Part shown: in pieces, positions 28,523-37,195 of the stretch
Position numbering within the stretch: position 1 is the first letter of the stretch
Layout of the letters: each line of letters starts with the position of its first letter
NCBI GenBank assembly: GCA_944349595.1
Contig: CALVNF010000004.1
Span: forward strand, 37,554-101,553
Source: an uncultured Bacilli bacterium
GTDB lineage: Bacteria > Bacillota_I > Bacilli_A > RFN20 > CAG-826
Direction: 5' to 3'
Length of the DNA: 64,000 bases
Made by a program: the position numbers and the translations under genes
Notes under the pieces: model-generated
Seen by the model: only the letters and a program-made list of their open reading frames with translations
Told to the model about the DNA's origin: nothing
Databases searched by the model: none

Positions 28523-29347
28523 TTATAATTTATTGTTAATTTTTTTCTTATAACTACTAGCTAAGTCTAGGTATTTAATGTCGCCAATTTTTATAAATAA
28601 ATATAAATTATGATAATAATTTAAAATATTTTGATATTCTTGATAAATTTTGATCATTTTTACATATCTTTTTTTAAAGGTATGACCAAAATATTTTTTT
28701 AAAAAGAAAATTAAAACATCATCTGAAAAATTATATTCATTACCAACAAAAGCTAAATCATAAAGTGGCGAGTTACTACTTGAAAAATCAAATCTTAAAA
28801 ATTTAATTTCATTACTTCTGAAACATATATTTTCTTTTAATAAATAATTATGTGAAAAGACATGTTTATCTTCTAAAAATTGCATAAGAGTTTTACTAAT
28901 TACAACAGATTCATATTTTTGATCAATATATTGTTCAGCAGGTATATTTTTCTTTAATGAGTTAATATTTTCAAAATAAGCAAAATCGCGTTTTGGTTTG
29001 TCCTCAAAAGAGTGCAACCTTTTTAATTGTTTTGCAAGTCTCATTATGTCAACATTTGTTAATATATTTTTCTTAATTGACTTATGAATTACTCTTGAAA
29101 TTTTAAAGCCGTTCATATTAGAAAAATATAAAACTTTTTCACTAATGTTTTTATCTTTTAATAAATCAATAATTTCTTGCTCATATTTTGGAAAATATAA
29201 TGGATCTTTTATTTTTTTTCCACTTCGAACAACATAAGCATCGTTAATAATATAGGTATCAAAAGAAGTATCAAAATCATCTTTTGAATATGACTTAATA
29301 TTTACACCAATTAATTTCTTAAATTTTTGAAATATATAATCCTTCAT
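28523..29347 (-). CDS. Choline/aminoglycoside-kinase-like protein, catalytic Asp missing
   Basis: A 274-residue protein with the APH/choline-kinase fold (LicA-like). The C-lobe motif normally H-N-D-x4-N appears as HNYLLKEN at residues 166-173, so the catalytic Asp is Tyr; the second metal-binding Asp survives in LRFDFSS (D187), as does the trailing SPLYDLAFVGNEYNF. The N-lobe retains a Lys-rich strand but no clear ATP Lys. It is either a pseudokinase or a divergent enzyme. It starts one base after the rqcH stop on the same strand and is cotranscribed with it. Confidence 0.7.
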   Translation of the reverse strand: MKDYIFQKFKKLIGVNIKSYSKDDFDTSFDTYIINDAYVVRSGKKIKDPLYFPKYEQEIIDLLKDKNISEKVLYFSNMNGFKISRVIHKSIKKNILTNVDIMRLAKQLKRLHSFEDKPKRDFAYFENINSLKKNIPAEQYIDQKYESVVISKTLMQFLEDKHVFSHNYLLKENICFRSNEIKFLRFDFSSSNSPLYDLAFVGNEYNFSDDVLIFFLKKYFGHTFKKRYVKMIKIYQEYQNILNYYHNLYLFIKIGDIKYLDLASSYKKKINNKL

Positions 29348-29348
29348 A

Positions 29349-30731
29349 TTACTTAACTTTTTTTGAATTACTAATTATTTTTTGAATTTCATTTGTATCA
29401 TTTATTTTTACATAATATGATTTGTATGATAATAAATTAACTAAACCTTTAATATTTGTTTTCTTAACATTTTTAACTTCAGTTACATTTAATTCTCCTT
29501 GAGTTAAATTTGATAAAAATAAAGCAATTTTGCAGCATTTTTCAATATTTTCATTATTAATATATACCTTTGGAAGTATAACATGAGATCCATGATAATC
29601 TTTTACATGAATAAATAAATCATTTTTATTAGCAATTTCAAATGTTAAATAATTATTTTGTAAATAATTTTTTCCAAAATAAATGACAATTCCATTATCA
29701 CTATATTTATAAGGTAAATAAGAAGGTTGAATTTTTTTATTATCTTTATTTTTTAAATAATTATTTTTAATTAATTCTTGATTAATTTCTAAAATATCAT
29801 TATAAGATAACATCTTATTAGTAATTTGTTCGTTTAAATATTCAAAATATTCCAATTCATTTTGAGCAGATGTCAAAAATTCTTTATTCATCTGAATTCC
29901 AGTTTTCATTTTTTTATATTTTTTATAAAAGATATTGGCGTTTTCAATTAAAGAATATTGTTTATTTATATTTATTTTTATTCCATCAATTAAAATTTCA
30001 TCAAAATTTTCGTCAAGATTTGTATAAATATAATCAGCGGCTTTTTTATATGCTTCATATTTTTGATCTGTTAAAATTGTTTGATTTAATATGTTTATTT
30101 TTTTATTTAATTGTTTAATCTTATTTTTTACAAGTTTAAACATATCTTTAAAATCGTTTTTAATAATGTCTAGTTGAATTTGACATTCGAAATTTTTAAT
30201 AAAATTTTCACTATCAAATACTTTTTTAATTACTTGATTTGAATTAATTTGAGGTAATTCATAATCCATATTTTTATTAATTATTCTAACTGCATTTAAA
30301 GAAGTGTAGTGTCTTGCAAATAAAATTTTGTTATCTAATGAAGTAATAATAAGATTTGGATGATTAGAAAATAATTCTAAATAAATATAAAAATCTAAAA
30401 CTTCATAATCTTCCATTACTTTTTTGGCTTGAATTCTGATGATTTTATCATTATTTAATAACTCAATATTCTGTATAGTTGCTTTTAATAAATATTTTTT
30501 TAATAGTTGTAAATTATTATTTTCATCTTTTTTAAAATCTGGTAATTTATTAATAATATTTATATATGGAAATACAAAATTAAAAGAAATATGTATTATT
30601 TTTTTAGTTTTTAGCATAAATAAATATAGTTCATTTTTATTTATTAGAACTAATTTATATATTTTGTCATCAATACTTGTCTCATTAATATTACTGACTT
30701 GTAATTTTAAAAAATCTAATTTATCTAACAT
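29349..30731 (-). CDS. rqcH: RqcH/NFACT-family ribosome quality control protein
   Basis: RqcH binds stalled 50S-peptidyl-tRNA and adds C-terminal alanine tails. The C-terminal NFACT-R domain is clear: NDLFIHVKDYHGSHVILP, then NVKKTNIKGLVNLLSYKSYYV. A central coiled coil (about residues 200-300) precedes it. The protein is short (460 residues against about 570 in Bacillus subtilis). The N-terminal motif that carries the functional Asp-Arg pair seems to read NNDKIIRI (D95, K96), so Arg is replaced by Lys. The -10 box is nine bases before ATG 30731 with no Shine-Dalgarno. Confidence 0.82.
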   Translation of the reverse strand: MLDKLDFLKLQVSNINETSIDDKIYKLVLINKNELYLFMLKTKKIIHISFNFVFPYINIINKLPDFKKDENNNLQLLKKYLLKATIQNIELLNNDKIIRIQAKKVMEDYEVLDFYIYLELFSNHPNLIITSLDNKILFARHYTSLNAVRIINKNMDYELPQINSNQVIKKVFDSENFIKNFECQIQLDIIKNDFKDMFKLVKNKIKQLNKKINILNQTILTDQKYEAYKKAADYIYTNLDENFDEILIDGIKININKQYSLIENANIFYKKYKKMKTGIQMNKEFLTSAQNELEYFEYLNEQITNKMLSYNDILEINQELIKNNYLKNKDNKKIQPSYLPYKYSDNGIVIYFGKNYLQNNYLTFEIANKNDLFIHVKDYHGSHVILPKVYINNENIEKCCKIALFLSNLTQGELNVTEVKNVKKTNIKGLVNLLSYKSYYVKINDTNEIQKIISNSKKVK

Positions 30732-30740
30732 CGTATATTA

Positions 30741-30746
30741 ATTATA
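30741..30746 (-). promoter_or_regulatory. -10 box before rqcH
   Basis: TATAAT on the minus strand, nine bases before ATG 30731; leaderless layout. The -35 region would fall inside the left arm of the inverted repeat at 30759-30797. Confidence 0.5.
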
Positions 30747-30758
30747 AATTTTATATAA

Positions 30759-30797
30759 GATTTTAAAACACTTTTTTATATAAGTTGTTTTAAAATC
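30759..30797. repeat. Inverted repeat between rqcH and gmk
   Basis: Perfect 12-bp arms GATTTTAAAACA (30759-30770) and TGTTTTAAAATC (30786-30797) around a 15-base loop, lying between two divergent promoters. It could be an operator for both genes or a hairpin; no T-run follows on either side, so a terminator is unlikely. Confidence 0.6.
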
Positions 30798-30823
30798 AAT
30801 ATATTTATTTTGTTAATTTGGTG

Positions 30824-30829
30824 TATAAT
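30824..30829 (+). promoter_or_regulatory. -10 box of the gmk-priA operon
   Basis: A perfect TATAAT in the context GGTGTATAAT, seven bases before ATG 30837, with no Shine-Dalgarno. The same GGTGTATAAT precedes the atp operon. Confidence 0.6.
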
Positions 30830-30836
30830 ATTGTAA

Positions 30837-31427
30837 ATGAAAAAAGGTCTTTTAGTCATCCTTAGTGGCCCAAGCGGTGTTGGAAAAGGTACAATAAGAA
30901 AAGAATTAATGGAAAAATATCCTCAATTAAATCTCCATTATTCTATTTCAATGACCACAAGAGAACCAAGAGCTCAAGAAATCGATGGAATTGATTACTT
31001 TTTTGTTGATAGACCAACATTTGAACAAAATATTAAAGATGGTAAATTTTTAGAATATCAATCATTTGTCGGAAATTATTATGGAACTCCAAAAGAATAT
31101 GTTTCTAATTTATTAAATAATGGCATTAATGTTTTATTAGAAATTGAAGTCAATGGTGCAAAACAAGTAATGAGCAATTTTGTTGGTGATAATATTGTGT
31201 CAATATTTTTAACTGCTAGCATTGAAGAAATTAAAAAACGTATAACTTCAAGAAGAACTGAAAGTCCAATAATCATTGAAGAGAGATTAAATAAAGCAAA
31301 ATCTGAATTTTGTGCATGTAAATATTATGATTTTGTAGTTTGTAATAATAAATTAGATGTAACTACAAAAGAAATTGCAGATATAATTGAAGATAAAATT
31401 TATTCTTTAAATAATAACAATAAATGA
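30837..31427 (+). CDS. gmk: Guanylate kinase
   Basis: Phosphorylates GMP to GDP. 196 residues with Walker A LSGPSGVGKGTIRKEL, the GMP-binding SMTTREPRAQEIDGIDYFFV, LEYQSFVGNYYGTPKEYV, and the lid ITSRRTESPIIIEERL. All key residues are present. First gene of a long operon; its stop TGA overlaps the priA start (ATGA). The rpoZ and coaBC genes that often lie between gmk and priA are absent. Confidence 0.97.
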   Translation: MKKGLLVILSGPSGVGKGTIRKELMEKYPQLNLHYSISMTTREPRAQEIDGIDYFFVDRPTFEQNIKDGKFLEYQSFVGNYYGTPKEYVSNLLNNGINVLLEIEVNGAKQVMSNFVGDNIVSIFLTASIEEIKKRITSRRTESPIIIEERLNKAKSEFCACKYYDFVVCNNKLDVTTKEIADIIEDKIYSLNNNNK

Positions 31428-33622
31428 AATATATTTTAGGTATTTTAGTCGAATACAAAGCTTTTGCATTAGATAAAAGTTTTTATTATGCCTATGAAGG
31501 CGAATTAAAACCTCAAATTGGGATGAGAGTTAAGATTCCATTTAAAACATCTTTTATAATTGGTTTTATTAATGAAATAAAAGAAGTTGATAATTTTGAT
31601 TTTTATACACCATATGAATTGAAAAACATTATCGAAATCATCGACAAATCCCCAATAATTTCTCAAGAATTATATGATTTAGCAAAATACATGTCATATA
31701 GATATGTGGCAAGTCTAATTTCGTGTCTTCAAATTATTTTGCCATTAAAAATTAGGCCAAGTAGTTCATCATTAAATGCAAATGAATCAAAAAAAGTTAA
31801 GTATGTTATTTTTAATAAATTTCCGGATGAAAATAAAAAAATAACAGAAAAACAAAATGAAATTTTAAACATAATTTACAATTCACCAAACAAAAAGATT
31901 AAAAAAAGCGAAATAAAAAATCGATCTACTTTAAATTCTTTAATTAAGAAAAATTTGATAACTGAAATTTTAGAAACGGAAAAATATTCAGGAATTGCAG
32001 AGTTTTTTGATTTTAATTTCATATTAAGTGAGTTTCAGCAACGAATTTTTGATGATATTTTAAATTCTAAAAACAAAAAAATTCTTCTAAAAGGAGTTAC
32101 AGGAAGCGGAAAAACTGAAATTTATTTAAAATTAATTGATGAAGTAATTTCTAAAGGTCAAAACGTTTTATATTTAGTACCAGAATTTAATTTAACTCCA
32201 TTCATTGAAAGTATCTTATATCAAAAATACAAAGATCATGTAAGTTTTATTAATGGTTTTAAACTTGATTCAAAAATTTATGATGAATATTTAAAAATTA
32301 GCGAAAATAAAATAAGAATAGTTTTTGGAACTGGATTAGCTGTTTTTGCTCCACTGCAAAATATTGGATTAATTATCGTTGATGAAGAATTTTCAGATTC
32401 TTATAAAAATATGAGTCAAATGCCAAATTATGATGCAGTTGAAATTGCTGAACATCGTAGTGAAATTCATAATAGTATATTTTTAATGGGCTCTTCAACC
32501 CCTAGTGTTGTTCGATATGCTAAAGCTAAAAAAGGGATTTATAATTTATTAACATTAAATCAAAGATATTTTAATAATTTAAATTATCCAAAGTGTGAAA
32601 TTGTCAACATGAGTGACAAAAATAATATATCATTAGAATCAGCTTTATTTTCAAAACAATTAATCAATGCCTTAAAATTAACAATCTCAATAAGAAATAA
32701 AAAAGCTTTTATTTTATTTAATAAAAAAGGATATTCAACTAAATTATTATGTGAAAATTGTAATGCAGTTTTAAAATGTAAAAAATGTAATCATGATTTA
32801 ATATATTTAAAACAAAAAGATATTTATTATTGCAGACATTGTGGAACAAATTATAAAAAAGATGAAGTCGAGTGTGCTTCATGCGGAAATAATACATTTT
32901 ATGAATATTCATATGGTCTTGAAAAAATAGAAGAACGATTGAAATTTATATTCCCAAATTATGTAATTAAATCAATTGATTCAACTTCAAATAGCACAAA
33001 AAAGATAATTAAAATTTTTAAAGAATTTGAAGAAAATAAAATCGATGTCTTAGTTGGTACTTCAATAATTTCAAAAGGCCACGATTTTAAAAATATCGGA
33101 ATGGTTGGAATTATTGGAATAGATGAATATTTTTCATATAAACAATACAATTCAAATGAACAAATATTTAATTTAATTACTCAAACAATTGGAAGAAGTG
33201 GCAGAGAAAAAGGTGATTTTGGTTATGGAATAATTCAAACTATTAATCCAAAAAATCCAATTATTTTATCTGCTGCAAATCAAAATTATGAATTATTTTA
33301 TGAAATCGAATTAAAAAATAGATTAATTTCTAAAACCCCTCCATATTTTTATATATATCAAATTTCTTTAAGAGATGTTAATGATAAACGTTTAAATGAA
33401 AATATTGGAGAAGCTTTAAAAATAATTTTAAATAAATTTTCAAATCAGAAATCGTTTTATTATTATTTAACAAAACCAAAATATATGAATAGACAGTTTG
33501 AAAAATCATTAATTATCAAAACAAAATTGAATAAAGACATGATTGATTTATTAAATTTAATAAAAAATAAATGGAATGATTTATTTTCAAATACAGATTT
33601 ATACATAAAAGTAGTTTTTTGA
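31424..33622 (+). CDS. priA: Primosomal replication restart helicase PriA
   Basis: Reloads the replisome at stalled forks. 732 residues: N-terminal 3'-DNA-binding domain, Walker A KGVTGSGKTEIYLKL near residue 223, motif II IIVDEEFSDSYKN, the zinc-binding cluster with four Cys pairs (CENC, CKKC, CRHC, CASC) near residues 443-488, and helicase motifs V and VI (VGTSIISKGHDF, QTIGRSGRE). Motif II is usually DEEH; here Phe replaces His. Family members without that His may still be active, so this is only noted. Confidence 0.96.
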   Translation: MKYILGILVEYKAFALDKSFYYAYEGELKPQIGMRVKIPFKTSFIIGFINEIKEVDNFDFYTPYELKNIIEIIDKSPIISQELYDLAKYMSYRYVASLISCLQIILPLKIRPSSSSLNANESKKVKYVIFNKFPDENKKITEKQNEILNIIYNSPNKKIKKSEIKNRSTLNSLIKKNLITEILETEKYSGIAEFFDFNFILSEFQQRIFDDILNSKNKKILLKGVTGSGKTEIYLKLIDEVISKGQNVLYLVPEFNLTPFIESILYQKYKDHVSFINGFKLDSKIYDEYLKISENKIRIVFGTGLAVFAPLQNIGLIIVDEEFSDSYKNMSQMPNYDAVEIAEHRSEIHNSIFLMGSSTPSVVRYAKAKKGIYNLLTLNQRYFNNLNYPKCEIVNMSDKNNISLESALFSKQLINALKLTISIRNKKAFILFNKKGYSTKLLCENCNAVLKCKKCNHDLIYLKQKDIYYCRHCGTNYKKDEVECASCGNNTFYEYSYGLEKIEERLKFIFPNYVIKSIDSTSNSTKKIIKIFKEFEENKIDVLVGTSIISKGHDFKNIGMVGIIGIDEYFSYKQYNSNEQIFNLITQTIGRSGREKGDFGYGIIQTINPKNPIILSAANQNYELFYEIELKNRLISKTPPYFYIYQISLRDVNDKRLNENIGEALKIILNKFSNQKSFYYYLTKPKYMNRQFEKSLIIKTKLNKDMIDLLNLIKNKWNDLFSNTDLYIKVVF

Positions 33623-33633
33623 TACATTGGTGT

Positions 33634-33661
33634 TTGTTTTTTTGTTTAAAATATTTATAAT
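33634..33661 (+). promoter_or_regulatory. Internal promoter downstream of priA
   Basis: A -35-like TTGTTT (33634-33639), a 16-bp spacer and TATAAT (33656-33661) lie in the only gap of this operon, before a gene with an AAAGAGG ribosome site. It could drive the rsmB-like to rpe genes separately from gmk-priA. Confidence 0.55.
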
Positions 33662-33683
33662 ATTTTAAGAAAAAGAGGTAATC

Positions 33684-34133
33684 ATGGTTTTAGTAGAGGT
33701 ATTTGGAATAGATCCATATTCATTAAGGCAAGTTTCAAAAGATTTAACACCAAAGCTTTCAGAAGTTTGCGAAGTTAGTAAAGATGAAATTAATTTTTAT
33801 GGAACAGAGGGTTTATTAGTTCATGATGGTGTTGAACAAAATACATGGAATATTGTTATTAAAGTTGTTTTATTAAGAAGATTACAAGTAATTCAAAAAG
33901 AAATTTCTAAATTACTTGTCGAATATTTTAAAGATATTGCAATACATGTCACAGTAATTTATTCATACTATTTACAAGAAGAAAAATATGTTTATAAAAA
34001 TGAAGAATATCCATTATTCTTAACAGAAAAAAATATTGTCGAAGAAGACGATGAATTTGAAGACGATGACAATATTGACGATATTTATACAGGTGATGCA
34101 TTTAAAGACTTTAAAGATAAGGTAGGAAAATAA
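33684..34133 (+). CDS. DUF1904-like (tautomerase-fold) protein with acidic tail
   Basis: A 149-residue protein. Residues 1-110 (VFGIDPYSLRQVSKDL at the start, the RLQVIQKEISKLL helix and VTVIYSYYLQEEKYVYKNEE) resemble the small DUF1904/tautomerase-fold family; the N-terminal catalytic Pro of tautomerases is absent (Val follows Met). The last 35 residues are very acidic (VEEDDEFEDDDNIDD). It sits where def and fmt usually lie between priA and rsmB. AAAGAGG precedes ATG 33684. Family call moderate; function unknown. Confidence 0.55.
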   Translation: MVLVEVFGIDPYSLRQVSKDLTPKLSEVCEVSKDEINFYGTEGLLVHDGVEQNTWNIVIKVVLLRRLQVIQKEISKLLVEYFKDIAIHVTVIYSYYLQEEKYVYKNEEYPLFLTEKNIVEEDDEFEDDDNIDDIYTGDAFKDFKDKVGK

Positions 34134-34135
34134 TT

Positions 34136-35407
34136 ATGATATTACATTACGATTTTTTAGCTAATTGTTTAAAGAAAGTTATAATTGACAAGACTAAATT
34201 CTATACAATGACAAATGAAGAAATTTTCCAATTAAAAGATTTCTCATTCAAAGAAAAAAATAATTGTATAAGTGTTGTTGCATCATCTGTTAGACATTAT
34301 TTATTCTTTAGATTAACATTAAATCGCAAATTTAATTTAAAAGAAGATAATCCTGCATATTTTGAATTAATTTATTGTTTAACTGATTTATTTTTTACAA
34401 AAAGATACGAAAAAGACGAAGTTTTACAAACAATCGATGATATTTTTGCAAAAAATAAATTAGAAATTAACCTTGAAGAATTTAAAACATTTTTTGTTGA
34501 TAAAACACCTTTTGTTATTTTAGAAGATGTTTTAAATAACGAAATAAATGAATTATATTTTTCAGCTAGATATAACATTCCTACTTGGTTAATTAGAATG
34601 TGGAATAAACAATATTCTAAAAAAGAATGTTTAAAAATATGTAAAGCAATAAATGCTCGACATAATATTTATTGCAAGAAAAATAATTTATTTGATGTTT
34701 CAAAATTAGATATTGACAATAATCCTGATTTTATTTTTGATGATAAATTAAATTTATATCGCTATAATGGTAAAGCTTCCTTTAAGAAAATCCCTTATAT
34801 TAAAGATCATTTAATTTATGAAACGAATTATTTAAATGACTTATTATTAAAGAAAGTACCATGGCATATGCAAGATACAATTGTTTTTTATAGCCAAGAA
34901 AAAACAAGTATGTTTTTTGAAATTCTTGCAACATACAATAAAGAAAATTTATTAGGATTTTTCTCAAGTGATTTTACTAAATTATCAAAAAATTTAGAAT
35001 ATGTTAGAAAAAATAAAACTGATAAAATTTTCTATGAACAATGTGAAATCTCTGGAGTTGAAGCAAGGCTTCCAAAGAAAGCTAATATATTTTATTTATT
35101 ACCTGAATCAAGTAATTTTTCATATTATTACATTTCTCCAGAACACATAATTAATTTTGATAATAATAAAATTAATGAATTTATTAAAAAACAAAAAGAA
35201 ATGATTCAAGAAGCTTCTAAAAATGTTGAAGTTGACGGATATTTGGTTTATTTTACATATACACTTGATAAGAAAGAAAATGAAAAAAATATTGAAGAAT
35301 TTTTGAAAAATAATGTCGAATTTACTTTAGTTGAAGAAAATACAATTTTCCCAACAATAAAAGATAATAATTTTGGATATTATGCAATATTAAAAAGAAT
35401 TAAATAA
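34136..35407 (+). CDS. RsmB-family protein with the methyltransferase site erased
   Basis: Matches 16S rRNA m5C967 methyltransferase RsmB in position (between priA and rlmN), length (423) and architecture: a helical NusB-like domain (residues 1-140), the linker SARYNIPTWLIRMWNKQY, and a C-terminal fold ending VDGYLVYFTYTLDKKENE and NFGYYAILKRIK. The SAM loop (usual AAPGGKT) reads VFYSQEKTS near residues 250-258, the catalytic motif (usual DAPCSG) reads LLPESSNF at 321-328, and the second Cys motif (usual STCT) reads FTYT at 373-376. Both catalytic Cys and the Gly-rich loop are gone, so it is probably a non-enzymatic RNA-binding or assembly protein. It is a full-length open frame. Confidence 0.72.
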   Translation: MILHYDFLANCLKKVIIDKTKFYTMTNEEIFQLKDFSFKEKNNCISVVASSVRHYLFFRLTLNRKFNLKEDNPAYFELIYCLTDLFFTKRYEKDEVLQTIDDIFAKNKLEINLEEFKTFFVDKTPFVILEDVLNNEINELYFSARYNIPTWLIRMWNKQYSKKECLKICKAINARHNIYCKKNNLFDVSKLDIDNNPDFIFDDKLNLYRYNGKASFKKIPYIKDHLIYETNYLNDLLLKKVPWHMQDTIVFYSQEKTSMFFEILATYNKENLLGFFSSDFTKLSKNLEYVRKNKTDKIFYEQCEISGVEARLPKKANIFYLLPESSNFSYYYISPEHIINFDNNKINEFIKKQKEMIQEASKNVEVDGYLVYFTYTLDKKENEKNIEEFLKNNVEFTLVEENTIFPTIKDNNFGYYAILKRIK

Positions 35408-35409
35408 AA

Positions 35410-36459
35410 ATGTATAACATCTATGATTTTGAATTAAAAAAACTTGAAAACTTATTACAAGAAATATTTAGCGAAAAACCTTTTAAAGCTAAACAAATTT
35501 TTCAATGGGTTTATAAAAGAGAAGTTTTTGATTTTGATCAAATGACCGACTTATCAAAAGCTTTTAGAGAAAAATTAAAAGAAAATTTTTGTATTAAAAA
35601 ACCAACAATTTATAAAAAACAAGTTTCAAAAGATGGGACAATTAAATTATTAGTTGAATTAGAAGATAAAAACTTGATTGAAACTGTTTTAATTAGATAT
35701 ACATATGGAAATGTTGCATGCGTTTCAAGTGAAATTGGATGTGACATGAAATGTGGATTTTGTGCAAGTGGTTTGCTTAAAAAATCTCGAGAATTAAAAG
35801 TTAGCGAAATTCTTGGTCAAGTTCTTTTATTAAATGATATATTAAAAGAAGAAGGTAACAATGAAAAAATTACTCATATTGTTGTTATGGGAACTGGAGA
35901 ACCATTTTTGAATTATGACAATGTAATGGATTTTATTAGAATTTGCAATTCTCCATTTGCTCTTGAAATTGGAGCAAGACATATCAGTGTTTCAACTTGT
36001 GGAATTGTTGACAAAATTAGAAAATATGCTGATGAAGGATTACAAACTAATCTAGCTATATCTTTGCATGCTCCAAATGATGAAATTAGATCAAAAATAA
36101 TGCCTATTAACCGAACTTATAATATTTCTGAATTAATGGATGCCGTTAAATATTATTTAAAAAAGACAAATAGAAGAGTTACTTTTGAATATATTTTAAT
36201 TAAAGATTTAAATGATTCCCTTGATTGTGCAAAACAATTAACTGATTTAATTAAAGGTATATGTGCATATATTAACTTAATACCTTATAATGAAGTTATG
36301 GAAAATAAATTTAAAACTTCCCCACAACAAAATGTACGAAAATTTTATGATTATTTATACAAACAAAATATAAATGTTACTGTTAGAAAAGGTTTTGGCG
36401 ATGATATTGACGCTGCATGCGGCCAACTTAGAGCAAAAGAGGTAAAAAGTGATACATAA
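35410..36459 (+). CDS. rlmN: Dual-specificity rRNA/tRNA m2A methyltransferase RlmN
   Basis: A radical SAM enzyme that methylates A2503 of 23S rRNA and A37 of some tRNAs. 349 residues. The 4Fe-4S motif is CDMKCGFCASG, the SAM-binding GTGEPFLNYDNV, SVSTCGIVDKI, the SLHAPNDEIRSKIMPINR segment, and the C-terminal catalytic Cys region GDDIDAACGQLR; all are intact. It begins two bases after the RsmB-like gene and its 3' end overlaps prpC by 11 bases. Confidence 0.97.
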   Translation: MYNIYDFELKKLENLLQEIFSEKPFKAKQIFQWVYKREVFDFDQMTDLSKAFREKLKENFCIKKPTIYKKQVSKDGTIKLLVELEDKNLIETVLIRYTYGNVACVSSEIGCDMKCGFCASGLLKKSRELKVSEILGQVLLLNDILKEEGNNEKITHIVVMGTGEPFLNYDNVMDFIRICNSPFALEIGARHISVSTCGIVDKIRKYADEGLQTNLAISLHAPNDEIRSKIMPINRTYNISELMDAVKYYLKKTNRRVTFEYILIKDLNDSLDCAKQLTDLIKGICAYINLIPYNEVMENKFKTSPQQNVRKFYDYLYKQNINVTVRKGFGDDIDAACGQLRAKEVKSDT

Positions 36460-37195
36460 AGGTAGATTTGTATCAAAGGTTGATGCTGGAAGAATTAGAA
36501 TTACAAGCGATGATAACGCACTTGCAACCATAAATTCAAATGGTGATATTTTATTATGCGTTTGTGATGGAATGGGTGGCTATAAGTCTGGAGATTTTGC
36601 AAGTAAAATCGTTATTGATGAATTTAAAAATGCTTTTATAAACCATTCTAAATTTTATTGTAAACTACAAATTATTAATTTCTTTTCAAAAACTTTACGA
36701 AAAATTAACAAAACCATCTATGATTATGCTCAAAGTAAAGACTTTAAAGATATGGGAACAACTCTTGTTGCTGCTTTAATAATTAACAAAACTTTATGCA
36801 TTATTAATGTTGGAGATTCAAGATGTTATTTTTATAACAAAAATAGCATTAAATTAATGACCGAAGATCAAACTTATGTAAATTATTTATACAAAAACGG
36901 TCAAATTAAAAAAGAAGAGATGAAAACTCATCCAAAAAGACATGTTTTAACAAATGCAATTGGAATTTTCCCATACATTAATTTAACATATGATTTTTAT
37001 AAATATGAAAATCAAAACATTTTATTATGTTCAGATGGTTTATATAACAATTTATCTGAAAATGATATTTTATCAATTCTTGGAACAAAAGAATTAATTG
37101 ACAAAAAAGCTAATACATTAATTGCTTGTGCTAACGAAAATGGTGGCAGCGATAATATAGCAGTAGTTTTATGGGAAGGAGAAAACAATGATTGA
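36449..37195 (+). CDS. prpC: PP2C-type serine/threonine phosphatase
   Basis: Mn2+-dependent protein phosphatase that reverses PrkC phosphorylation. 248 residues with the metal-binding Asp motifs CVCDGMGGYKSGDFAS, the GTTLVAALI strand, NVGDSRCYFY, TEDQTYV, LLCSDGLYNNLSENDI and GGSDNIAVVLW. The start is GTG 36449 with AAGAGG just upstream; it overlaps rlmN. Its 3' end overlaps the kinase gene by eight bases, the usual phosphatase-kinase pair. Confidence 0.94.
   Translation: MIHKGRFVSKVDAGRIRITSDDNALATINSNGDILLCVCDGMGGYKSGDFASKIVIDEFKNAFINHSKFYCKLQIINFFSKTLRKINKTIYDYAQSKDFKDMGTTLVAALIINKTLCIINVGDSRCYFYNKNSIKLMTEDQTYVNYLYKNGQIKKEEMKTHPKRHVLTNAIGIFPYINLTYDFYKYENQNILLCSDGLYNNLSENDILSILGTKELIDKKANTLIACANENGGSDNIAVVLWEGENND

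Noticed and set aside
28490..28560. Bidirectional terminator between ppa and the convergent kinase-like gene
   Set aside because: Only a weak 7-bp A/T inverted repeat with a nine-base loop, partly inside coding sequence; not distinct from the background.
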